From Alphaproteobacteria bacterium (GTDB lineage: Bacteria; Pseudomonadota; Alphaproteobacteria; Rhizobiales; Xanthobacteraceae), in assembly GCA_005884465.1 (NCBI GenBank), contig VAZH01000040.1, forward strand, positions 1 through 6,943: a DNA stretch of 6,943 nt, given 5' to 3'. The notes below the pieces were generated by a model. That model worked only from the letters and a program-made list of their open reading frames with translations, was not told the origin of the DNA and did no database searches. Shown here piece after piece: positions 1-4,997 of the stretch. The number at the start of each line of letters is the position of its first letter. The stretch's first letter is position 1. Both the position numbers and the translations under genes were made by a program.

Positions 1-1
1 G

Positions 2-379
2 GGCGCGAAGCTTGGCCCGGCGATGCTGTTTTTCGGCTGCCGCCATCCCGATCAGGATTTTCTGTACGCGGATGAACTGAAAGCCTTCGAAGCCGACGGC
101 ATCACCGAACTGCATACCGCGTTCTCGCGCGCGCAGGCTCCGAAGACCTATGTGCAAAACCTGGTGGCGGCCGAGAGCGAACGGGTTTGGAGCCTGATCG
201 AAAACGGCGCGATCATTTACGTCTGCGGCGACGGCGGAAAGATGGAGCCCGACGTCAAGGCCGCATTGGTTGCGATCTATCGCGAACGCAAGAGCGCCGA
301 TGCCGCGGCGGCACTGCGCTGGATCGACGATCTCGGCACCAAAAATCGCTACGTGCTCGACGTCTGGGCGGGTGGGTAA
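2..379 (+). CDS. Bifunctional cytochrome P450/NADPH-P450 reductase, C-terminal end (partial)
   Basis: This is the 3' end of a fused fatty-acid-hydroxylase type P450 with its own diflavin reductase (CYP102, P450 BM3 family). The open frame enters from the left edge at position 2, so the ATG at 23 is an internal Met and not the start. Seen: about 125 residues of the FAD/NADPH-binding lobe, with the NADPH-binding stretches FFGCR, the YADEL region, HTAFSR, KTYVQ and IYVCGDGGKM, ending in YVLDVWAGG. These match, in order, the C-terminus of BM3 as I recall it (YFGCR, HTAFSR, KTYVQ, YICGDG, DVWAG). In this family the segment carries electrons from NADPH through FAD and FMN to the heme domain on the same chain, in the cytoplasm. 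The heme and FMN domains lie outside the window. The next gene is convergent, so this is the last gene of its unit. Confidence 0.9.
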   Translation, partial: GAKLGPAMLFFGCRHPDQDFLYADELKAFEADGITELHTAFSRAQAPKTYVQNLVAAESERVWSLIENGAIIYVCGDGGKMEPDVKAALVAIYRERKSADAAAALRWIDDLGTKNRYVLDVWAGG

Positions 380-408
380 CATTGTTTCATCTTTTGCCAC
401 ACGTACCG

Positions 409-515
409 CGTCATCCTGAGGTGCGCGCTCCTGCGCGCCTCGAAGGATGGGCCGCTTGCACCTTCGCCAGTCATCCTTCGAGGCTCGCCGAAGAGGCTCG
501 CACCTCAGGATGACG
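409..515. repeat. Paired-hairpin intergenic repeat, copy 1 (REP/BIME-like)
   Basis: Two copies of a roughly 40-nt hairpin unit in inverted orientation sit between the convergent P450 and GFA genes. The outer arms 409-425 and 499-515 are perfect 17-nt inverted repeats, and the inner arms 437-449 and 472-484 are perfect 13-nt inverted repeats. Each half also folds alone. Unit 412-449 pairs CATCCT with AGGATG and GAGG with CCTC, and has GC-rich arms around a short loop. Unit 472-512 pairs the same outer arms. There is no T tract, so it is not a standard intrinsic terminator, but it could act as a bidirectional terminator or 3'-end stabiliser for the two facing genes. From memory, this repeat type is widespread in Bradyrhizobium and Rhodopseudomonas. 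Confidence 0.85.
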
Positions 516-525
516 CTCTCAGGTG

Positions 526-933
526 TCATCGTTTCGGCAATCGCTCGAAGGCCGGCATGCCCTCGGGGATGTGATGAAAAGCCTGCTTGTCGATGGTGAA
601 GATCGCCATTTGCGGGCTGCCATACAGGCTGGGATCATCGAGCGTGCCGACTTTTAGAATCACCGCGGGCAACCCCGGCCGTCGCGTAAGCATATGCGTG
701 CCGCATTCGGCGCAGAATTCCCGCGTCACGGCGCCTTCGAGATCGCTGCGCGTGAATTGCCTGGGCATTCCCTTGGTAAAGCTGAAGCCGTCGCGCGGCA
801 TCAGGACAAACATGTTGGGAGAGCCTCCGCTGATGTACTGACACTCGCGGCAGTGGCATTGCGCCTTCATCATCGGCTCGCCCTCGGCCAGATAGCGCAC
901 CTGGCCGCAATAGCATCCGCCTTCCAGTTTCAT
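526..933 (-). CDS. GFA-family (glutathione-dependent formaldehyde-activating enzyme/CENP-V type) zinc protein
   Basis: A 135-residue protein of the GFA fold, the normal length for the family. Seen: all seven cysteines of the signature, as CYCG (C7, C9), CHCREC (C26, C28, C31) and CAECG (C74, C77). In the family these bind two zinc ions. The founding member, Gfa of Paracoccus, was described as speeding the condensation of formaldehyde with glutathione. Most homologues have no proven substrate, so formaldehyde activity is not safe to assume here. The ATG at 931-933 has a strong ribosome binding site, AGGAGGG, 4 nt upstream (complement of 938-944), which overlaps the stop of the preceding hydrolase. 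The two genes are separated by 9 nt and are almost certainly one transcript. No signal peptide is seen, so a cytoplasmic location is likely. Confidence 0.9.
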   Translation of the reverse strand: MKLEGGCYCGQVRYLAEGEPMMKAQCHCRECQYISGGSPNMFVLMPRDGFSFTKGMPRQFTRSDLEGAVTREFCAECGTHMLTRRPGLPAVILKVGTLDDPSLYGSPQMAIFTIDKQAFHHIPEGMPAFERLPKR

Positions 934-942
934 TGGACCCTC

Positions 943-1866
943 CTAGTGCATCGCCTTGGCGGAGGCGGCGCGGGCGTGCTTGTCGATCGCATCGATAATC
1001 TGGGGCCACATCGGGATCGGCAGCGCGTGGCCCATGCCTTCGATCATCAGGAGCTTTGCACCGGGGATCGACGCTGCGGTATCCTTGCCGCCTTCGGGGC
1101 GCACCAGGGGATCGACGGTGCCGTGAATCACCAGGGTGGGCGCCTTGACTGATGCCAGCCGCTTCTTGCGGCTGCCTGAGGCGAGTACCGCGCGGAGCTG
1201 CCGTCCGACGCCGGCCGGATTGAGGCCGCGCTCATAGGTGCGTTCGGCGCGGGCGCGATCGAGCGCTTCGTCCTGCGGAAAGCTGCCGGCGCGCAGGATT
1301 TTCCAGGTCTGCGCGAAGCGCTCGAAATACTCTTCCTTGGTGGCCGGCGGCGGCGCCATCAGGACGGCGGCGGCTTCGCGCGTCGGCGGCGGCACTTTTG
1401 GATGGCCGGTGGTCGACATGATCGAGGTGAGCGAGCGCACCCGCTGCGGAAACGAGATCGCCAGTTCCTGGGCGATCATGCCGCCCATCGACGCGCCGAC
1501 CAGATGCGCCGACTTGATGCCGAGCACGTCCATCAGGCCGACGGTATCCTCCGCCATGTCGCTCAGCGTGTAAGGCGCAGCGACCGGGATCTTCAGGAAC
1601 CGCAGCTTGAGCATTTCGAAGGGGGTCAGGCGCTTGCCGCCGGTCATCCTGCTGGATTTGCCGATGTCGCGATTGTCGAACCGGATCACGCGAAACCCCC
1701 GCGCCGCAAGCTGCCGGCAGAACTCGTCATCCCAATGGATCATCTGGGCGCCCAGCCCCATGATCAGCAGCATCGGCTCTGCGCCGGCGTCGCCAAAAAT
1801 CTCGTAACAGAGTTCGATGCCGTTGGCCCGGGCGATCCGCGGCGGCTGATGGGCTGTTACTTTCAA
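943..1866 (-). CDS. Alpha/beta hydrolase (serine hydrolase, substrate unknown)
   Basis: A 307-residue single-domain alpha/beta hydrolase, about the usual length. Seen: an oxyanion-region strand and turn LLIMGLGAQ (about 33-41), the FDNRDIGKS loop (63-71), the nucleophile elbow GASMGG with Ser126, the acid loop HGTVDPLV with Asp252, and GMGHALP with His280. This is a complete catalytic triad in the family order. The FDNRD.G.S and GASMGGMIAQ motifs are typical of the esterase/proline-iminopeptidase-like group often found in alphaproteobacteria, but they do not define a substrate. The start is a TTG at 1864-1866, preceded by AAGGGA about 9 nt upstream on the minus strand. No ATG or GTG occurs in frame before residue 32, and starting there would remove the first beta strand, so TTG is the best choice. 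It is first in a unit with the GFA gene and divergent from the PHA genes. Confidence 0.88.
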   Translation of the reverse strand: MKVTAHQPPRIARANGIELCYEIFGDAGAEPMLLIMGLGAQMIHWDDEFCRQLAARGFRVIRFDNRDIGKSSRMTGGKRLTPFEMLKLRFLKIPVAAPYTLSDMAEDTVGLMDVLGIKSAHLVGASMGGMIAQELAISFPQRVRSLTSIMSTTGHPKVPPPTREAAAVLMAPPPATKEEYFERFAQTWKILRAGSFPQDEALDRARAERTYERGLNPAGVGRQLRAVLASGSRKKRLASVKAPTLVIHGTVDPLVRPEGGKDTAASIPGAKLLMIEGMGHALPIPMWPQIIDAIDKHARAASAKAMH

Positions 1867-1986
1867 CTCGGTTGTTCCCTTGGAATGGTCGCAGAATGGT
1901 ATTGCGATGAGGACTCTATGGCACGGTTTTTCGCGCCGCAGAAGGCTTCCTGACAGCGGGAAAGCGGCAAATCGACGCCTGCATTG

Positions 1987-2018
1987 TTGACCGTCTTGTC
2001 ACAACAGTGTGGTATGAC
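1987..2018 (+). promoter_or_regulatory. Possible sigma-70 promoter for phaE-phaC-GNAT
   Basis: TTGACC at 1987-1992 is a good -35 match. Downstream lies TGTGGTATGAC (2008-2018), where TGGTAT gives a 17-nt spacer and TATGAC a 20-nt spacer. The -10 match is weak either way. A start site just after it would leave a leader of about 40 nt before the phaE ATG. This rests on pattern matching only. Confidence 0.3.
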
Positions 2019-2054
2019 GAACAGGCGGGGCGCCAAAGCCCTCGTGATCATGCT

Positions 2055-2060
2055 GGAGGA
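2055..2060 (+). promoter_or_regulatory. Ribosome binding site of phaE
   Basis: GGAGGA lies 5 nt before the ATG at 2066. It is nearly the full anti-Shine-Dalgarno complement and fixes the start of this short, weakly conserved protein. Confidence 0.8.
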
Positions 2061-2065
2061 CGCCA

Positions 2066-2452
2066 ATGGCAGACAAGAGCAACGATCCGGTCGCGATGTG
2101 GCAAAACATGATCGGCGAGATGGAGAAGGGTTTCAACTCCTTCGCCAATCAGGCGATGGCGTCGCCGGAATTCAGCAAGGCGATGAACCAGGTGGGCGGG
2201 GCCACGGCGGGCGCGCAGAAGCAGCTCGGCGAATTGATGGAAAAATATTTCGTCAGCATGAATCTGCCGAGCCGGGCGCAAATGGTCAGCATGGCCGAGC
2301 GGCTGCAGTCGATCGAAGGGCAGTTGAACGAAATCAAGGCGCTGCTGCATCAAGTCCATAGCAACTCCGCGGCGTCGGGAGGCGGATATCCGGCCGCGCC
2401 CAGGCCGCCGCGCACCCGGCGTCCGCCGTCCGCGGGCGGAGAGCAAAAATGA
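2066..2452 (+). CDS. phaE: Short PhaE-like subunit of class III PHA synthase
   Basis: A 128-residue protein, mostly helical, that would partner the PhaC encoded next. In class III enzymes PhaE binds PhaC and is needed for full polymerase activity on the granule. Seen: an N-terminal segment DPVAMWQNMIGEME, then the motif MNLPSRAQM (about residues 67-75) followed by a helix AERLQSIEGQLNEIKALL. The NLPSR motif plus a short coiled helix is what I know from the C-terminal end of PhaE and of class IV PhaR. The last 30 or so residues are rich in Gly, Pro and Arg (for example PRPPRTRRPP) and are probably disordered. Characterised PhaE, for example from Allochromatium, is about 350 residues, so this is a much reduced form. 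The stop overlaps the phaC start (ATGA, 2449-2452). Position and motif together make PhaE the best call. Confidence 0.75.
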   Translation: MADKSNDPVAMWQNMIGEMEKGFNSFANQAMASPEFSKAMNQVGGATAGAQKQLGELMEKYFVSMNLPSRAQMVSMAERLQSIEGQLNEIKALLHQVHSNSAASGGGYPAAPRPPRTRRPPSAGGEQK

Positions 2453-3546
2453 ACGCCAGCGCTGGCCTAAGTCTCCCGGCCCTCGATCTGGCGTCGATCC
2501 CGGAACGGATCCAGTCCGAGGTTCAGCGCGCGATCCAGCGCAGCATCAAGGGCGTCGAATATATCGCCTCGTCGGGCCCTTCGCTCGGATCGACACCGAA
2601 AGATATCCTGCACGTCCGCGGCACGATGAATCTGTATCACTATCGGCCGATCGCCGACGAGATCTATCGGGTGCCGATCCTGATCGTGATGGCGACCACC
2701 AATCGCGGCTACATCCTCGATATGGTGCCGGGCCAGAGTTTTATCGAATTTCTCCTCAAGCGCGGCTACGACGTCTACATGCTGGACTGGACCGCGCCCA
2801 GGCCGGAAGAGAAGTCGCTGCGGATGGAGGACTACGTCCTCGATTTCATTCCGGATTGCGTCCGCCGCGTGCAGCAGGATTCCGGCGAGACCGACATCAC
2901 GGTGATCGGCTATTGCTTCGGCGGCGTGCTGTCGCTGCTTTACGGCTCGATCTTCGCCGATGGTCCGATGAAGAACCTGATCTGCTTCACCACTCCGGTC
3001 GATTTCCGCGAGATGAAGCTGTTTCAGAATTTCTCGGACCGGCGTTACTTCGATGTCGACCGGCTGGTCGACAGCGTCGGCAACGTTCCGCCCGAGATGA
3101 TTCTGTCGTCATTCGAGATGTTGCGGCCGGCCTCGCGCGTCGTGGGCCAGGTGCAATTATGGGAAAACATCTGGAACGACGAGTTCGTCAAATCCTATCG
3201 GATGTTCGATCGTTGGGCGACCGATACGCTGCCGCTGGCCGGCGAGTATTTCCGCTCCATCACCAAGGACCTGATGTGGGACAACAAGCTGTTCAACGGC
3301 ACCATGTCGGTCGGTGGACGCGCGGCCGACATAGCAAAGATCAAGGTGCCGATCCTGCATGCGGTAGGCGAGCACGATCACATCGTGCCCTATGATGCGG
3401 CCAAGCATTTGATTCAAAAGGTCGGCTCGACCGACAAGGAAGAGGTGATGCTGAAGGGCGGCCATGTCAGCCTTGTCGCCGGCGCCAACGCCATCAAGCG
3501 GCTGTGGCCGAAACTCGATTCATGGTTATGCGAGAGATCGACATGA
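2449..3546 (+). CDS. phaC: Class III poly(R)-hydroxyalkanoate synthase subunit PhaC
   Basis: PHA synthase joins (R)-3-hydroxyacyl-CoA units into polyester on the granule surface, releasing CoA. At 365 residues it has class III length; class I and II enzymes are about 560-600. Seen: the PHA synthase form of the lipase box, GYCFGG, with catalytic Cys156; Asp310 in GEHDHIVP; and His339 in GGHVSL. The spacing of these three is close to that of the Allochromatium enzyme (Cys149, Asp302, His331 as I recall). Other family blocks are NRGYILDMVPGQS (85-97), YDVYMLDW (107-114) and a Trp-rich stretch around LWENIWNDEFVKSYRMF (237-253). The ATG at 2449 follows GGAG at 2438-2441, 7 nt upstream, and overlaps the phaE stop, so translation is probably coupled. 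Its own stop overlaps the GNAT start in the same way. Confidence 0.95.
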   Translation: MNASAGLSLPALDLASIPERIQSEVQRAIQRSIKGVEYIASSGPSLGSTPKDILHVRGTMNLYHYRPIADEIYRVPILIVMATTNRGYILDMVPGQSFIEFLLKRGYDVYMLDWTAPRPEEKSLRMEDYVLDFIPDCVRRVQQDSGETDITVIGYCFGGVLSLLYGSIFADGPMKNLICFTTPVDFREMKLFQNFSDRRYFDVDRLVDSVGNVPPEMILSSFEMLRPASRVVGQVQLWENIWNDEFVKSYRMFDRWATDTLPLAGEYFRSITKDLMWDNKLFNGTMSVGGRAADIAKIKVPILHAVGEHDHIVPYDAAKHLIQKVGSTDKEEVMLKGGHVSLVAGANAIKRLWPKLDSWLCERST

Positions 3547-4139
3547 GCAACGAAACACGTTCCTATCCGCGCCGCGAGACGACCGACGCCGGCGAGATCG
3601 AATTCCGGTTGATGTCGCAGGCCGATGAAGCCGCCGTGCTGGACTTTGCGCAAAAACTGCCGACCCACGACCTGTTGTTTCTGCCTCGCAATATCAGCCA
3701 GCCGAAAGTGCTGTCGGCATGGATCAAGGAAATCGAGCGCGGCGCGATCAAGAGCCTGCTGGCGGTCAAGGACGGCAAGGTGGTCGGTTGTGGCACGCTG
3801 GTCCGCGATCCCCTGTCGTGGTCGCCGCATGTCGGCGAAATCCGGATGGTTATCTCGCAAGACGTCCGCGGCCAGGGCGTAGGTCGGGCACTGTCGCAGG
3901 AAACCTTCGCACTGGCTCTGGGAGCTGGACTTGAGAAGCTGTCGGTGCAGATGACGGTCGATCAGCAGGCCGCGATCGCGTTATTCGAGAGCCTGGGTTT
4001 CAAGGCCGAGGCGCTACTGCGCGACCATGTGCGGGATGTGGACGGCAAAAAGCACGATATCGTCGTCCTCGGGCACAACGTGGCGCAGGTCCAGGCCCAG
4101 ATGGAAGCCTACGGCCTGCCGGGGGCCGTGCAGCACTAG
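3543..4139 (+). CDS. GNAT-family N-acetyltransferase coupled to phaC
   Basis: A 198-residue GCN5-related acetyltransferase, which in this family moves an acetyl group from acetyl-CoA to an amine. Seen: strand SLLAVKDGKVVGCGTLV (71-87), strand VGEIRMVIS (97-105), the acetyl-CoA pyrophosphate loop RGQGVG (109-114) leading into helix RALSQETFALAL, and the motif-B segment AIALFESLGFKAEALL (144-159). The fold call is firm but the substrate is unknown. The start is taken as the ATG at 3543, because it overlaps the phaC stop (ATGA, 3543-3546) and has GAGAG 6 nt upstream. Upstream in-frame starts at 3504 (GTG) and 3522 (ATG) would add residues read from inside phaC. Protein or small-molecule acetylation linked to acetyl-CoA status would fit the PHA context, but that is inference from position only. 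Confidence 0.88.
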   Translation: MSNETRSYPRRETTDAGEIEFRLMSQADEAAVLDFAQKLPTHDLLFLPRNISQPKVLSAWIKEIERGAIKSLLAVKDGKVVGCGTLVRDPLSWSPHVGEIRMVISQDVRGQGVGRALSQETFALALGAGLEKLSVQMTVDQQAAIALFESLGFKAEALLRDHVRDVDGKKHDIVVLGHNVAQVQAQMEAYGLPGAVQH

Positions 4140-4142
4140 ACG

Positions 4143-4169
4143 AACCTGCGCCGGTTTATCCGGCAGGTT
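4143..4169 (+). terminator. Hairpin after the phaE-phaC-GNAT unit
   Basis: AACCTG (4143-4148) pairs with CAGGTT (4164-4169) and CCGG (4151-4154) with CCGG (4160-4163), around a TTTAT loop with a 2-nt bulge. It starts 3 nt after the GNAT stop. There is no T run after it, so it is more likely a 3'-end stabiliser or weak terminator than a strong intrinsic one. Confidence 0.4.
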
Positions 4170-4186
4170 GCATAATACCTAGGCGG

Positions 4187-4202
4187 ATCACGAATTCGTG
4201 AT
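4187..4202. promoter_or_regulatory. Perfect 16-nt palindrome upstream of phasin (candidate operator)
   Basis: ATCACGAATTCGTGAT is its own exact reverse complement. It lies about 115 nt before the phasin ATG, outside any gene. A dimeric regulator site is the natural reading, but I cannot name the regulator. Confidence 0.45.
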
Positions 4203-4209
4203 GTCGCAT

Positions 4210-4227
4210 CGCAACATTGATGTTGCG
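4210..4227. promoter_or_regulatory. 8-2-8 palindrome upstream of phasin (candidate operator)
   Basis: CGCAACAT-TG-ATGTTGCG lies 92 nt before the phasin ATG and overlaps the possible -35 element. Phasin genes are commonly repressed by PhaR, which binds TGC/GCA-rich sites. This palindrome has GCAA and TTGC arms but is not the CTGC...GCAG form I remember, so PhaR is only a guess. It is flanked by an 8-nt direct repeat, GATGTCGC, at 4200-4207 and 4252-4259. Confidence 0.45.
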
Positions 4228-4251
4228 CCGCACCATCGACTATGACATAAC
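4217..4251 (+). promoter_or_regulatory. Possible phasin promoter
   Basis: Two overlapping readings exist: TTGATG (4217-4222) with TATGAC (4241-4246) at an 18-nt spacer, or TTGCGC (4223-4228) with CATAAC (4246-4251) at a 17-nt spacer. Neither is a close consensus match. The position, 70-100 nt before the ATG and over the 8-2-8 palindrome, is what makes a promoter here plausible. Confidence 0.35.
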
Positions 4252-4318
4252 GATGTCGCCCCGGGCCAATCCGGACGGGGTGAGCCCATAGCTCAAACCT
4301 GAGGATGGAGAGACCCAA

Positions 4319-4801
4319 ATGACCACCGAGACCGAAACCAATTCCGTGCTGAACACCGTCAAGGAAGCTTTCGCGCCCGTCACCGAAGCGCTCAAGAACT
4401 TTCAGAACATGGAAGTTCCCGAGGCTGCCCGCGAGTTCGTCAAGAAGACTGCCGGCACCGCCAAGGAGCGTGCTGCTGACCTGCATGCAGGGTCGGAGAA
4501 GGTTACTGCCGTGATTGAGAGCGCGGTTGCCGATTCCGTCAGCGAGGCGGCAAAAATCAGCCGCAACATCCAACAGGCGCTCTATCAGGACGCCGAAGCG
4601 TTCTTCGCCGGCATCGACAAGCTGGCGTCCGCCAAGTCGCTCAACGAGGCGGTTCAGATCCAGTCCGATATGGCCCGTGCGCGCGGCGAAGTGTTGATCT
4701 CGCGGGCGAAGTCCACCAGCGAATATCTCGGCCAACTCGTCGCCAACGGTGCGAAGACCGCTCAGGAGAACTTCTCCAAGGTCTATAACAAGACCGCCTG
4801 A
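4319..4801 (+). CDS. Phasin (PHA granule surface protein, phasin_2 type)
   Basis: A 160-residue, almost wholly helical, Ala/Lys/Glu-rich protein with no cysteines or membrane segment, typical of phasins. Phasins coat PHA granules, control their number and size, and keep other proteins off the surface. Seen: an N-terminal VKEAFAPVTEALKNFQN segment, a central VPEAAREFVKKTAGTAKER stretch, and the C-terminal block ASAKSLNEAVQIQSDMAR...YLGQLVANGAKTAQ (about 101-147), which is the recognisable phasin_2 pattern. The ATG at 4319 follows GGAG at 4307-4310, 8 nt upstream. It stands alone, with its own 179-nt upstream region holding two palindromes and its own terminator, so it is probably regulated separately from phaE-phaC although it is their functional partner. 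Confidence 0.92.
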   Translation: MTTETETNSVLNTVKEAFAPVTEALKNFQNMEVPEAAREFVKKTAGTAKERAADLHAGSEKVTAVIESAVADSVSEAAKISRNIQQALYQDAEAFFAGIDKLASAKSLNEAVQIQSDMARARGEVLISRAKSTSEYLGQLVANGAKTAQENFSKVYNKTA

Positions 4802-4830
4802 TCGCGATCGACTGACTGCCACTCAATTCG

Positions 4831-4858
4831 AAGGCCCGCTCAGGCGGGCCTTCTTTTT
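4831..4858 (+). terminator. Rho-independent terminator of the phasin gene
   Basis: A perfect 9-bp stem, AAGGCCCGC (4831-4839) with GCGGGCCTT (4844-4852), and a TCAG loop are followed by CTTTTT to 4858. It begins 30 nt after the phasin stop and is the clearest intrinsic terminator in the window. Confidence 0.9.
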
Positions 4859-4888
4859 GAGACGCAGCTTAATTGATCGGTGTTGCTC

Positions 4889-4976
4889 CTCATGGTGAGG
4901 AGGCGCTCTTGCGCCGTCTCGAACCATGAGGCCTCATCCTTCGAGACGCGGCGAAGAGGCCGCTCCTCAGGATGAG
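4889..4976. repeat. Paired-hairpin intergenic repeat, copy 2 (REP/BIME-like)
   Basis: Two hairpin units in inverted orientation form the same element class as 409-515. Left unit 4889-4930: CTCATGGT pairs with ACCATGAG, GAG with CTC, and GGCGC (4902-4906) with GCGCC (4911-4915) around TCTT. Right unit 4933-4976: CTCATCCT pairs with AGGATGAG, GAG with CTC, and GCGGC (4948-4952) with GCCGC (4959-4963). Both units leave the same two bases (GA, read as TC in the inverted unit) unpaired at one place in the stem. The element ends about 10-20 nt before the DUF445 start. Confidence 0.85.
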
Positions 4977-4997
4977 GGTCTCCATTTGAAAGCCGCC

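Larger units (their letters stand above)
1867..2065. other. Divergent intergenic region between hydrolase and phaE
   Basis: This 199-nt gap must hold promoters for both the leftward hydrolase-GFA unit and the rightward phaE-phaC-GNAT unit. I see no convincing small gene in it. Short open frames crossing it lack family features and overlap gene starts. Confidence 0.6.

Noticed and set aside
187..513. Plus-strand open frame running from the P450 reductase into repeat copy 1
   Set aside because: It is out of frame with the recognised reductase, Arg-rich in the manner of GC-rich shadow frames, and its second half is only repeat sequence.
1402..1953. 183-codon plus-strand open frame opposite the alpha/beta hydrolase
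   Set aside because: The opposite strand encodes a complete catalytic triad in family order. This frame has no motif and is a mirror frame of that gene.
2005..2066. Minus-strand open frame 1863-2066 in the divergent gap as a small gene
   Set aside because: It overlaps both the hydrolase start and the phaE start and ribosome binding site, and has no recognisable features.
4136..4822. 228-codon open frame on the minus strand across the phasin gene and its promoter
   Set aside because: It is antisense to a clearly recognised phasin and runs through the palindromes. It resembles no family I know and is explained by high GC content and codon bias of the phasin strand.
409..4976. The repeated hairpin sequences as a CRISPR array or insertion-sequence ends
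   Set aside because: There are only two copies, thousands of bases apart, with no regular spacers, no transposase gene between them and no target-site duplication. They are better explained as dispersed paired-hairpin repeats.
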